From positions 5,208,001-5,272,000 of the forward strand of contig OZ242031.1 in assembly GCA_965205045.1 (NCBI GenBank): DNA of 64,000 bases, written 5' to 3'. The DNA is from UBA6522 sp965205045. Lineage in GTDB: Bacteria; Pseudomonadota; Gammaproteobacteria; Steroidobacterales; Rariloculaceae. Positions 16,444 to 25,510 of this stretch are shown piece after piece (the first letter of the stretch is position 1; each line of letters opens with the position of its first letter). A program made the translations under genes and the position numbers. The notes under the pieces were generated by a model. It saw only the letters and a program-made list of their open reading frames with translations, had not been told where the DNA came from and made no database searches.

Positions 16444-17199
16444 CTATTGATTCAGGGCACCGCCGTCCACGTTGATACTCTGGCCCGTGATGAAGTCACT
16501 GTCTTCGCTTGCGAGAAAGAGCATGGCGCCGACAATGTCTTCCGGCAGCATGTCACGCTTGATGGCTCGCATCGCTAGCGTAGGCGCACGTGCTGCGCCG
16601 AGTTGATTGTGCTCCCTGACCCCGTCGCTCTCCGTAAACCCGACGACAATCGTATTCACGTGGATGTTGTCGGCAGCGAGTTCCCGACTGATCGCCCGGG
16701 TCTGGGCAATGACCGCGCCTTTCGAAGACACATAGTGAAGAAACATGGGCGCACCGCGAAGCACGGTACCCGACGAGATGTTGATGATCTTGCCGCGCCC
16801 GTTCCTCTTCATGCTGGGCGCCACCGCCTTTGCCGCCTGGAACGGCCCCCGGACGTTCACCCGCATGACCAGGTCCCATTCGTCATTGGGAATCTGCATG
16901 AACGGTTTCATGGCAAGCGCTGCAAAAACGGCGGCATTGTTGACCAGCACTTCGATCGGCCCAAAGGCCGATTCCGTCTCCCTGACCATCTCTTCCAGCG
17001 AGTCGTCCGACGTCACGTCGGTTGTCATGCCGATCGCTTCGCCGCCTGCCGCCCTGATCGCCGCGACAGCGTCCGTCGTGTCGTCGATATCGGTGACTAC
17101 AACGCTTGCGCCGCCGGCTGCCAGCGCCTCCGCGTAGGTGCGGCCAATTCCCTGGGCCGCCCCGGTCACAACTGCTACTTTTCCGCTCATGCGCCCCAT
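16444..17199 (-). CDS. Short-chain dehydrogenase/reductase (SDR)
   Basis: A 251-residue classical SDR. The NAD(P) site TGAAQGIGRTYAEAL is at residues about 12-26, the NNAA motif at about 87, the catalytic Ser in IINISSGTVL near 141 and Tyr-x3-Lys in HYVSSKGAVI near 155-159. The C-terminal FITGQSINVDGGALNQ is typical. An Asp at the end of strand 2 (VVTDIDD) suggests NAD preference. In a cluster with two GSTs and an ALDH it may oxidise an alcohol, for example an aryl C-alpha alcohol as LigD does; this is inference. Confidence 0.9.
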   Translation of the reverse strand: MGRMSGKVAVVTGAAQGIGRTYAEALAAGGASVVVTDIDDTTDAVAAIRAAGGEAIGMTTDVTSDDSLEEMVRETESAFGPIEVLVNNAAVFAALAMKPFMQIPNDEWDLVMRVNVRGPFQAAKAVAPSMKRNGRGKIINISSGTVLRGAPMFLHYVSSKGAVIAQTRAISRELAADNIHVNTIVVGFTESDGVREHNQLGAARAPTLAMRAIKRDMLPEDIVGAMLFLASEDSDFITGQSINVDGGALNQ

Positions 17200-17208
17200 A
17201 GGCCTTCC

Positions 17209-18021
17209 TCACTTGATTCCGATGATTCGCTTTACGTCGGGCCAGCTTTGTGCACCGAACGTCTCGAGGTCCTTGGTCAGATCAGCCGGACACCAATCCA
17301 GGAAAGCCGGCGTGAATGACTTCATTGCCTTGATCCGGTCGAACCAGGCTTCGACGAACGGGAATCGCCCGCCTGTCCACATTGCCGACATGCTCAGCAT
17401 GTCCAGACGATTTACGTAAGGCGTCAGAGCTATGTCGGCCAGGGAAAAATCGGCGCCGGCCAACCACGTGTTCTGTTGGAGTGCCTCGTTCATTTTCGAC
17501 AGGTAGTCGTCATAGAGGCGGATCGTCCTGTCGATACCGGGTGCATCGAATCCCAGACGAACGATCTGTTTCTTCCGCTCCTTCCAGGTCGATGTGACCG
17601 ACTGGTCCGGCGTACTGCCAAGGAACTTCCGGAGCTTCTCTTCGCCCAACCGCATCAAGATGTGCCGGTGACAGCAAACGAACGTGAGTTCGCCGCACGC
17701 CGGATGCAACTGTTCGTCCACGGCCTTTTCCCACAACCTCACCCTGGCGCGCGCCAGAGGATCTTTCGGCATCAGCGCCGGCCCGTCGAATGCGTCGTTG
17801 ACGTATGCGCAGATGACTGTTGATTCGTTGATGATGCGGTCGTCATGTACCAGCGCGGGCACGACGGCCTTCGGGTTGATCTTCAGGTAATCCGGTTCGA
17901 ACTGTTCGCCCTTGAGAATGTCGATGTAGTGCATTTCATCCGGCACTACACCCTTTTCTGCCATCGCGAAGCGGACCTTCGCGGCGCAAACCGATGATCC
18001 GTGGTGATAGAGTTCCAGCAT
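17209..18021 (-). CDS. Glutathione S-transferase family protein (first of pair)
   Basis: A 270-residue GST. The N-terminal thioredoxin-like domain has LYHHGSSVCAAKVRFAM, with Ser/Cys near the glutathione thiol, then NPKAVVPALVHDDRIINEST, where the cis-Pro and the glutathione-binding Glu-Ser are visible. The helical C-domain ends with ADFSLADIALTPYVNRL, the N-capping box. The longer insert around residues 100-180 recalls LigF-type glutathione lyases. It lies 9 bases from the SDR and 5 bases from a second GST, so all are co-transcribed. Possible role: thioether cleavage, ring-cleavage isomerisation or dehalogenation. Confidence 0.85.
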   Translation of the reverse strand: MLELYHHGSSVCAAKVRFAMAEKGVVPDEMHYIDILKGEQFEPDYLKINPKAVVPALVHDDRIINESTVICAYVNDAFDGPALMPKDPLARARVRLWEKAVDEQLHPACGELTFVCCHRHILMRLGEEKLRKFLGSTPDQSVTSTWKERKKQIVRLGFDAPGIDRTIRLYDDYLSKMNEALQQNTWLAGADFSLADIALTPYVNRLDMLSMSAMWTGGRFPFVEAWFDRIKAMKSFTPAFLDWCPADLTKDLETFGAQSWPDVKRIIGIK

Positions 18022-18025
18022 GGTG

Positions 18026-18799
18026 CTATACGGAGTCGAACCCGGACGGCCACCACCTGATAATGCCGGCCTGGTAACTGTCTCGCGCGCTCAGTCGACG
18101 CGACCAGTCGGCTACATTGCCAAGCGAGCCGAATTCGTAATTCGCCAGCCTGTGTAGCGTGAATTGCAACGGAACCCAGGCAATGTCCGCCAGTGAAAAC
18201 CGGTTTCCTGCAAGCCAGCTGTGCTCATCGAGGATGGCATCCAGCTCGGCGAAACAGTCGTTCAATGTCATTCGGGCCCGCCCGATTTCTTCGTCGGAGA
18301 AGCCCTCGTTGGTACTCTTGCGGTGAAACTCCAGCAGATCGGGGTTCTTCTGCAGCGACCTGTACTTTTCGTCATCTTCCTGCGAATGAGCCATTCGCTT
18401 GCCGACACGTATGTGGTAGATGTACGGTTTCACCGCCTTCAAATGGATCGCCGTTGCACGGCGCAGCCACAAGTACATGTCATTCCGGTCGCCATCGTCG
18501 GCCGGTTTCAGCGGCGGGTCGGGAAACTGGTCGTCCAGGTAATCGATGATGTCGTCCGATTCGATCACGACCTTGCCGTCGTGGACCAGTGTCGGCACCA
18601 ACCCGTTCGGATTGATGCCGAAGTACTCCGGCGTGATGTGTTCCTTGCGCAGAATGTTCAGATGGTGGCTTGTCCACTCAAGCCCCTTTTCTTCAAGCGT
18701 CATGCAAACACGCATCGAACAGTTCGATACACCGCTGTGATAGAGGTGCAATCCCTCGAACTCGAGCACGGACTCGTTGGTCGGAGTGACAAAACCCAT
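18026..18799 (-). CDS. Glutathione S-transferase family protein (second of pair)
   Basis: A 257-residue GST related to its neighbour. The thioredoxin fold shows LYHSGVSNCSMRVCMTLEEK, a motif with Ser-Asn-Cys-Ser near the active site, then NPNGLVPTLVHDGKVVIESD with the cis-Pro and Glu-Ser. The helical domain contains NRFSLADIAWVPLQFTLHRL. Start at 18799 (MGFVTPTNES); an internal start is possible since the fold begins near residue 14. Two distinct GSTs beside an SDR is the arrangement seen in bacterial beta-aryl ether cleavage, but substrate is unproven. Confidence 0.85.
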   Translation of the reverse strand: MGFVTPTNESVLEFEGLHLYHSGVSNCSMRVCMTLEEKGLEWTSHHLNILRKEHITPEYFGINPNGLVPTLVHDGKVVIESDDIIDYLDDQFPDPPLKPADDGDRNDMYLWLRRATAIHLKAVKPYIYHIRVGKRMAHSQEDDEKYRSLQKNPDLLEFHRKSTNEGFSDEEIGRARMTLNDCFAELDAILDEHSWLAGNRFSLADIAWVPLQFTLHRLANYEFGSLGNVADWSRRLSARDSYQAGIIRWWPSGFDSV

Positions 18800-18855
18800 T
18801 TGGCTCCGGCTGTTGAAGTATACCCGTTCGGTGAGCCGACCAGTCGAAATCCGGA

Positions 18856-21168
18856 CTAGTCGAAATCAGCCGAGAATCTCAGCCCGATTTCCCGCGGCGG
18901 GTTCATCGCAGCCAGCACGTTGGGGCCGGACGGAATACACCATGCGCAGAACGCCTCGTCGGTCAGATTGGCCCCGATCAGAGAGACCGTAATCCGTTCA
19001 TTCGGCGAAACGAGTCGAAGGCCTGCATTGCCGATGGAGTAGGCATCCGTCAACACGTTGTCCTGGTAGGAGATATCGGTGTATTGCTCATCCGACCGCG
19101 TGTAATCGAAGCGGCCTCCGAAATCCCAACCGCCGAATGCATCTTCGAAGAGAAAATCGGCAAACACGGTGCCCTTCAGGTCCGGTGCGAAGATCAGCGG
19201 CAGTCCGGCCAGGTCGCAAGTGCCGGTAACGGGATCCGGCGTCACCGGCGTGCCGGCGTGGCACTCGGCCCCGGGAAAGGAATCGTAGCTGGCGTCCGTG
19301 ACGGCGGCGTTTGCACCCAATGTCCACACGTCATTGACAGCCCAGGTCAGGTCAACCTCCACGCCCTGGCTGGTTGAGTCCGCCGCGTTGGAAACGGAAA
19401 AAGCGGGTACTGTGCCGGGTATCTGGGTCGCGAGCTGCAATCCCTTGACGTCCATGCTGAACACGGCGACATTGAACGCCAGCGCGCCATTGAGGCTCGT
19501 TGTCTTGGCGCCAAGTTCGATGGAGTTGACGTTCTCCTCGTCGTACTCGTAATCCGCCAGGGGATTGTCAATCCGATCGCTGAAACCGCCTGTCTTGTGG
19601 CCCTGCGAAAAAGCGGCGTAGAGCATGGCGTCGTCGCTCGATTGCCATTGCAGCGTGGCAGAACCCGTAAACTTGTTTTCCGAACGGCTGTCGGTGACGG
19701 CGAGCGGGGGTCCGCCGGGACCGCCGGGAACGTTGAGTCGATTGTTGGTGCCGTACTCCGCGAAGTAGCGCTCGAAATCGAAATCCTTGTCCTCGGTGGC
19801 GTACCGGCCGCCCAGAATCACCGTCAGATCGTCGGCAATATGCCATCTGACCTGCCCGAATGCCGCGAATGTCGTGGTCCCGATCGTCCACGGCTCGTAG
19901 CGGTCCATGTAGAGATGTCCCGGATCGCGGAAAATCGTGACCAGATTGATACTCGAATTCTGATGCCGGTTGACTTCGGTATTCTCAAAGTAACCTCCGA
20001 CGATGTAGTCGAATGCGTCCGAAGTGTTCGATGTATAGCGCAACTCCTGGGAGAAGTTGTCGTATTGCTCGTTCCTCCGTGCGCGGAATCCGCTGGCAAG
20101 GCCCATATCGAGCCCAACGAAATTGTGCTTGTAGTCATAGTCCTGAAGTGCGCTGATCGAGGTCAGCGTCCCGTCAGGGAAATCGTGCTCGATCGTCAAC
20201 GTGACATTGGAAGACTCCTGGTCACGGCTGGGACAGAATGAACCCGCGTTGAATGCGGTATCGGCCGCGCCGTCTCCATCCGTATCGCGGTCGGCGATGA
20301 TGTCCGTGCAATCGACATCGACGATCCAATCGAGCTCCGGCGTGAAGTTCGGCGACGGAATCCGGTAGACGAACAGGGGCGGACCGCCAGTGTCAGCGAT
20401 CTCCGCGGTATCGGGACCCTCCGAATCGAACTGGTCGAATTCCACCTTGAGATCCACGCTCGTCCGGTCGCCGGGCGTCCATGCCAGCTTTACTCTTACG
20501 CCGGTATCGGACCCATTCGGTCCGCCGGGACCTTCCAGTCTGTTCGTGTAAAACCCGTCGGTACTCCCGAGTCGTACGGCGATACGCCCCGCAAGGTTCT
20601 CGCCGAGCGGCCCTGACACAAAGCCTTGTAGCTGCCTTTTTCCACCCGTCGTGCTGTAACCGCTTGTTGAAACGGAGAAGCCACTCTCAAAACTGTCGGT
20701 AGGATCGGCCGTGTTGATTATCAACGCCCCGGCCACGGTATTCTTCCCGAACAGAGTGCCTTGCGGCCCGCGCAGGAACTCCACGTTCTCCACGTCCATG
20801 AACCCATGCAGGTTGATTGCCGCGCGGCTGATGTAGACGCCGTCGACAAACCGGCCGACGGACTGCTCGATCGAATGTGTCGCGCCGGGCCCGAGCCCGC
20901 GCATATAGAGGTTCGGCAGGATAGAGGCACTGTTGATTTCGAAGTTCGGAACGTACAGCGACAGGTCTTCCATGTCGGAGATACCCTGGTTCGCGATTTG
21001 TTCCCTCGATACTGTGCTTACGGAGACCGGAACATCCTGGATGCTCTCTGCACGCTTGGTTGCCGTTACGACCACTTCTTCAAGGACTCCCTGTGCAAGA
21101 GCCGTTCCTGCGCCGAGTGAAGCGATTGCGCAAGTCAGGATTGCGCGGACTGGATTTTGACTAGCCAT
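18856..21168 (-). CDS. TonB-dependent outer-membrane receptor
   Basis: A 770-residue TonB receptor with a signal peptide (VRAILTCAIASLGAGTALAQ), a TonB box region (LEEVVVTATKRAES), a plug domain (residues about 35-160, with SVGRFVDGVYISRA and VEFLRGPQGTLFGKNTVAGA) and a beta-barrel ending in the aromatic-last pattern LRFSADFD. A loop near residue 300 has DRDTDGDGAADTAFN, a calcium-binding-like repeat. ATG 21168 is preceded by GGGGG. It heads the leftward catabolic cluster, so it probably imports an aromatic or other large substrate rather than iron. Confidence 0.92.
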   Translation of the reverse strand: MASQNPVRAILTCAIASLGAGTALAQGVLEEVVVTATKRAESIQDVPVSVSTVSREQIANQGISDMEDLSLYVPNFEINSASILPNLYMRGLGPGATHSIEQSVGRFVDGVYISRAAINLHGFMDVENVEFLRGPQGTLFGKNTVAGALIINTADPTDSFESGFSVSTSGYSTTGGKRQLQGFVSGPLGENLAGRIAVRLGSTDGFYTNRLEGPGGPNGSDTGVRVKLAWTPGDRTSVDLKVEFDQFDSEGPDTAEIADTGGPPLFVYRIPSPNFTPELDWIVDVDCTDIIADRDTDGDGAADTAFNAGSFCPSRDQESSNVTLTIEHDFPDGTLTSISALQDYDYKHNFVGLDMGLASGFRARRNEQYDNFSQELRYTSNTSDAFDYIVGGYFENTEVNRHQNSSINLVTIFRDPGHLYMDRYEPWTIGTTTFAAFGQVRWHIADDLTVILGGRYATEDKDFDFERYFAEYGTNNRLNVPGGPGGPPLAVTDSRSENKFTGSATLQWQSSDDAMLYAAFSQGHKTGGFSDRIDNPLADYEYDEENVNSIELGAKTTSLNGALAFNVAVFSMDVKGLQLATQIPGTVPAFSVSNAADSTSQGVEVDLTWAVNDVWTLGANAAVTDASYDSFPGAECHAGTPVTPDPVTGTCDLAGLPLIFAPDLKGTVFADFLFEDAFGGWDFGGRFDYTRSDEQYTDISYQDNVLTDAYSIGNAGLRLVSPNERITVSLIGANLTDEAFCAWCIPSGPNVLAAMNPPREIGLRFSADFD

Positions 21169-21433
21169 TTGTGACCCCCATAGGTATTTCCGCCAATCAC
21201 CGGCGGCGTTACACCCTCCCCCACCCGCTTGATCCATGTGTGGAGGCGCATCGTAGTAGTTGAAGTGTAATTGACCGAAAATGAATTGATAATACGTACT
21301 TTTTTGACTTATACGTTCTAAAAAACAGTACAATTGAGTCGGGCGTGTGCGCAGACGGCCGGAACAGCAAATTCTGGTCAAAGGACCCTGTCTGGTCCGG
21401 GTTTACTGGTCGCCTTGAGGGTAGTGTCCAGTA

Positions 21434-22381
21434 CTACCGGCCCAGAAGAAGGGCGTATTCCGGGTGTTTCTCCAGGAGCCGCTTCTCCCACGGCGGGAAG
21501 TTCCCATACTTGTTGCGGAGGTTGTTGATGAATATGCGAACTTTCGTGGGTACGAACGACGACTTCCGGTAGTAGGCGTATATCTTGGCGCTGCTGACGG
21601 TCAGATTAGGAAGAACCGGTACCAATTGTCCCGAGATCAGTTCCCGTTCAATGAAAAAGACCGGCATCAACGCTATGCAGTTGTGCTGCGTGACCTCTGC
21701 GTAGAGCATGTGGATCGTGTTCGTTCTGACGACAGGCTTGATCTGCACGGTTTCGAACTCATTGCCGTTGTCGAATCGCAGAATGCAATCCGGCTCGACG
21801 TGATCGTTGTGTGCCAGGCTATGGTCCTGCAGGTGGGCGGGGCATGTTGGATGGCCGTTCTTTTCCAGATACTCCGGTGTTGCGACCACGGCCCGCCGCG
21901 CCGGAAACACCTCTGTCCTTTGCAGCGTACCGGGCAGGACCGAGGTTGGTTGAATGCTGACGTCATACCCTTCCTGTACCGGGTCGCAGAATCGATCGTG
22001 CTGGCGGAGTTCGATCTGCAGTTGCGGATGCTGGGACCGAAATTCACAAAGGTCCTGCGCGAGAAACGCCGCAATCACGGACGAATTGCAACTGACCCGA
22101 AACGTGCCGCTCAATGCCCACTCGGTCGAGTGCACGGCCGCTTTCGCCTGCTCGAACTCCGCCAGCAGGCGCACGCATCGCTCGTAGAACTCCGTACCCG
22201 CATCGGTTACGTTCAAACGTCGCGTCGACCGTTGCAACAACTGAAGTTCGAGGTGTTCCTCAAGCTGGTTGATCCGCGTTGCGATGACCGATTTCGCGGT
22301 GTCCGTCTGACGACCGGCCTCGGCGAAACTGCCAACCTCGACCACCTTGACGAAGGCCCGAATGCACTTCAATTCGTTCAT
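21434..22381 (-). CDS. LysR-family transcriptional regulator
   Basis: A 315-residue LysR. The winged HTH is at residues 1-60 (MNELKCIRAFVKVVEVGSFA, then AKSVIATRINQLEEHLELQL, QRSTRRLNVTDAGTEFYE), followed by a substrate-binding domain (GTFRVSCNSSVIAAFLAQ, then VFPARRAVVATPEYL). ATG 22381 aligns with the family start; an upstream start would add ten residues. It lies upstream of the TonB/GST/ALDH cluster on the same strand and divergent from the dehydrogenase at 22686, so it may control either. Confidence 0.9.
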   Translation of the reverse strand: MNELKCIRAFVKVVEVGSFAEAGRQTDTAKSVIATRINQLEEHLELQLLQRSTRRLNVTDAGTEFYERCVRLLAEFEQAKAAVHSTEWALSGTFRVSCNSSVIAAFLAQDLCEFRSQHPQLQIELRQHDRFCDPVQEGYDVSIQPTSVLPGTLQRTEVFPARRAVVATPEYLEKNGHPTCPAHLQDHSLAHNDHVEPDCILRFDNGNEFETVQIKPVVRTNTIHMLYAEVTQHNCIALMPVFFIERELISGQLVPVLPNLTVSSAKIYAYYRKSSFVPTKVRIFINNLRNKYGNFPPWEKRLLEKHPEYALLLGR

Positions 22382-22685
22382 TGACCGTATTCTTGGAACG
22401 TTACGATCCAAAATAGAATTTCTATCAACGTATCTTAGAACAATTGGAGTCCTGCTGGTTCAGGCAGAGCTTGCCGCTACACGAACCACTGAAACTACAA
22501 TTATTGCGGGCCCTGTGGAGATTTCGGGCGAGAAGCGCTCGTGCGTGTCTGAATTCCTGGGCTGACGTCGACTTGAGCCCCGCACAGTCCGTAACGCGCT
22601 CTTGATGTGCCGGCACACCAATTGAAAAGTAGAATAGACTCCGGTTCCGATTTCCGAATTGGACAATTTTCAAGGAAATGCCGAT
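22382..22685. promoter_or_regulatory. Divergent promoter region of lysR and 2-hydroxyacid dehydrogenase
   Basis: About 300 bases without a gene, lower in G+C than its surroundings. AAGGA at about 22670 is the ribosome site for the dehydrogenase. LysR proteins usually bind such divergent regions (T-N11-A boxes); I could not single out one box with confidence. Confidence 0.5.
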
Positions 22686-23675
22686 ATGCAGACGAAGGCA
22701 AAAGTCGTCCTGACCGACTACGTGTGGGAGTCCCTGGACGTGGAGCGTGAAATTCTCGACGCGCTCGCCGATCTGACCCCGTTGCAGGTGACCGATCCGG
22801 AGGCCTTTTTCCCCGAGGCCGCGGATTGCGACGCCCTGCTCAATACGTACGGGGGACCCATCACCGCCGACGTCATGGCGCGGATGCCCCGATGCAGGAT
22901 CATCGCCCGCTATGGCATCGGCGTGGACACCATCGACCTGGATGCCGCCACGGAAGCGGGCATCATCGTGACCAACAATCCGACGTACTGCATCGAGGAA
23001 GTGGCCGAGCACACGCTGGCGATGATGCTGAGCGCGGCCAGGAAGATCACATTTTACGACCGCCAGGTCCGCAGCGGCGGCTGGGCGGTTCCTCCCGGCA
23101 AACCGATGTACCGTGTTGCCGGTACCACCGCCGGCCTGATCGGCTTCGGCAACATCGCCCGCCGCGTGGCGACGGCGGCCGCGGCGCTCGACATGCGCGT
23201 ACTTTATTTCGACCCGTTCGTGGAACAGGGCCAGTTCGATGCGCCCGGCCAGAAGGCCGCGCTGGCCGAGGTTCTGGAACAGGCGGACTACCTCTGCGTG
23301 CACGCGCCCCTGACCCCGCAGACGCGCGGCATGCTCAACGCCGATGCCTTTGCGCAGATGAAGCCCACCGCGGTGCTCATCAACTGCTCGCGGGGACCCA
23401 TCGTCGACACCGCGGCCTTGATCGACGCCCTCGACGCCGGAGAGATCGCGGGTTGCGCGCTGGACACCACCGATCCGGAACCGCTGCCCGAGGACCACAC
23501 CCTGCGCACGCGCGAGAACGTCATCATCAACCCCCACGCCGCCTGGTACAGCGAGGGGGCCATGGAAGGGCTGCAGCGGGGTGCGCCCAGCGAGGTTCGC
23601 CGGCTACTCGAGGGCCGCTGGCCCGTCAACGTGGTCAACAGGGCCGTCAAGGGGCGCAACCGGGCCGGGCTCTAA
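22686..23675 (+). CDS. D-isomer-specific 2-hydroxyacid dehydrogenase (C-terminal-binding-protein-like)
   Basis: A 329-residue NAD-dependent 2-hydroxyacid dehydrogenase. The Rossmann motif is GLIGFGNIARRVA near residue 145; the catalytic Arg is in INCSRGPIVDT, the Glu in CALDTTDPEPLPEDH and the His in INPHAAWYSEG. The early segment CRIIARYGIGVDTIDLDAAT is typical. ATG 22686 with AAGGA upstream is chosen; 22659 would add nine residues. It is followed by DUF885 and an aminotransferase on the same strand, suggesting amino-acid or keto-acid metabolism. Confidence 0.9.
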   Translation: MQTKAKVVLTDYVWESLDVEREILDALADLTPLQVTDPEAFFPEAADCDALLNTYGGPITADVMARMPRCRIIARYGIGVDTIDLDAATEAGIIVTNNPTYCIEEVAEHTLAMMLSAARKITFYDRQVRSGGWAVPPGKPMYRVAGTTAGLIGFGNIARRVATAAAALDMRVLYFDPFVEQGQFDAPGQKAALAEVLEQADYLCVHAPLTPQTRGMLNADAFAQMKPTAVLINCSRGPIVDTAALIDALDAGEIAGCALDTTDPEPLPEDHTLRTRENVIINPHAAWYSEGAMEGLQRGAPSEVRRLLEGRWPVNVVNRAVKGRNRAGL

Positions 23676-23719
23676 ACTGGTATGTCACGATAACCATTCA
23701 AACATCACGGGGGATCGCC

Positions 23720-25510
23720 ATGGTGGATCGATCGAATCTTGCCGCCGGCGTATTCGGCGCGGCGCTGCTTGTCGCCGCCTCGCCAGCGGCACTCGGACAA
23801 CAGGAAACAGCGGGAGCCGAACTTCATCAGCTGTTCGCAGATGAATGGGACCGCCGCTTGCAGCGGGACCCGCTGTTCGCGAGCAGCCGGGGAGTCACCG
23901 ACTACAACGACCGCCTGCCGGACATGTCGGCCGCAGCGCAACAGCGCGCCCTGGAAGAAGACCTGCAATTCCTGGAGCGGCTCGAAGCGATCGGCCGGGA
24001 CACGTTGTCTCCGGACGACCGGACCAACTACGACCTGTTCGAATTCGTGGTCGGTCATCGGGCAAACCTGGCGACGTACCGCTCGTACCGAATGCCCTTC
24101 ACGAGCGATTCCGGATTCCACATCCGGATTCAGCGCATGTACGAATCGATGCCGTTCGGCGCGATTGACGACTACGAGACGTATCTGTCGCGGCTGCAAG
24201 CGGTGGAATCGTTTTTCGCGCAGAACATCGCCAACATGCGGGACGGGCTTGCGGATGGATTCACGCAGCCCCGGGTAATTCTGGAAGGGATCGTGCCGTC
24301 CATCTCCGGTGCCATCGTCGAGAGTCCGGACGACAGCGTGTTTTTCACGCCGTTTCTCAGTATCCCCGAGTACTTCAGCGGCGACGAGGCCGACCGGCTG
24401 CGGTCCGAGGCCACAGCGGCCATTGCCGAAACCGTGATCCCCGCATACCGGGCGTTCCTGCAATTCTTCACCGATGAGTACATTCCCGGAGCCCGAGACT
24501 CGCTCGGCGCATCCTCCCTGGAGAACGGCCGGGCGTACTACGAAGATCTGACCCGTTTCTTCACCTCGCTCGACGACGCGCACCCCGATGATATCCACGA
24601 ACTCGGACTCCGGGAGGTCGCCAGGATCCGGGCGGAGATGGACGAAATCATCGCGCAGGTGGAATTCGACGGCACGTTTGCCGAGTTCATCGAGTTCCTT
24701 CGGACCGATCCCCGATTCTATGTGGACGACCCCGGGCAGTTGCTCAGGGAAGCGTCCTATATCGCGAAGAAGGTGGACGGCCGGATGCCGGCGTTCTTCA
24801 GGACCCTGCCGCGCATGCCCTACGGCGTGATGGCGGTGCCGGACGATCTGGCCCCCAACTACACCACGGGGCGTTACTGGAGCGCGCCGGTGGGCGGCCG
24901 TCGCGGCGGCTATTACATGGTCAACACCTACGCTCTCGACAAACGGCCACTCTACACTCTGGCGGCTTTGACCGTTCATGAAGGCGTGCCGGGGCACCAC
25001 CACCAGATTTCACTGGCGCAGGAATTGACGCAGTTGCCCGAATTCCGGCAAATCTTTTACCCGCACGCCTTCGGCGAGGGCTGGGGACTCTACTCCGAGA
25101 AACTCGGTATCGAAATGGACATCTACGAAACCCCCTACGATCATTTCGGACGCCTGAGCTACGAGATGTGGCGCGCGGTGCGGCTGGTGGTCGACACCGG
25201 CATGCACTACAAGGACTGGTCCCGGGATGACGCGCTGCAGTACCTGGCGGACAATACAGCCTTGTCGCTGCAGAACGTACGAACGGAGATCGACCGCTAC
25301 ATCTCCTGGCCCGGTCAGGCGCTCGCGTACAAGATGGGCGAACTGAAGTTACTGGAACTCAGGGCCCGGGCCACCGAAGAACTGGGAGAAGCCTTCGACA
25401 TCAGGGATTTTCACGATGCCCTTCTCATGAACGGCGGCGTACCGTTGGATATGCTGGATGGCGCAATCGACCGGTACATCGATTCGGTCAGGACAGGCGA
25501 AAGCCCATGA
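23720..25510 (+). CDS. DUF885-family exported metallopeptidase-like protein
   Basis: A 596-residue exported protein (signal peptide AAGVFGAALLVAASPAALGQ) of the DUF885 family. A zinc-like motif HEGVPGHHHQISLAQ is at about residue 425 and EGWGLYSEKLG at about 455, together resembling the HExxH...E arrangement of M3/M32-like peptidases, with Gly-Val-Pro in between. It is probably a periplasmic peptidase or amidase. A GGGGGA ribosome site precedes ATG 23720. The stop overlaps the aminotransferase start by four bases, so the products are likely made together. Confidence 0.85.
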   Translation: MVDRSNLAAGVFGAALLVAASPAALGQQETAGAELHQLFADEWDRRLQRDPLFASSRGVTDYNDRLPDMSAAAQQRALEEDLQFLERLEAIGRDTLSPDDRTNYDLFEFVVGHRANLATYRSYRMPFTSDSGFHIRIQRMYESMPFGAIDDYETYLSRLQAVESFFAQNIANMRDGLADGFTQPRVILEGIVPSISGAIVESPDDSVFFTPFLSIPEYFSGDEADRLRSEATAAIAETVIPAYRAFLQFFTDEYIPGARDSLGASSLENGRAYYEDLTRFFTSLDDAHPDDIHELGLREVARIRAEMDEIIAQVEFDGTFAEFIEFLRTDPRFYVDDPGQLLREASYIAKKVDGRMPAFFRTLPRMPYGVMAVPDDLAPNYTTGRYWSAPVGGRRGGYYMVNTYALDKRPLYTLAALTVHEGVPGHHHQISLAQELTQLPEFRQIFYPHAFGEGWGLYSEKLGIEMDIYETPYDHFGRLSYEMWRAVRLVVDTGMHYKDWSRDDALQYLADNTALSLQNVRTEIDRYISWPGQALAYKMGELKLLELRARATEELGEAFDIRDFHDALLMNGGVPLDMLDGAIDRYIDSVRTGESP

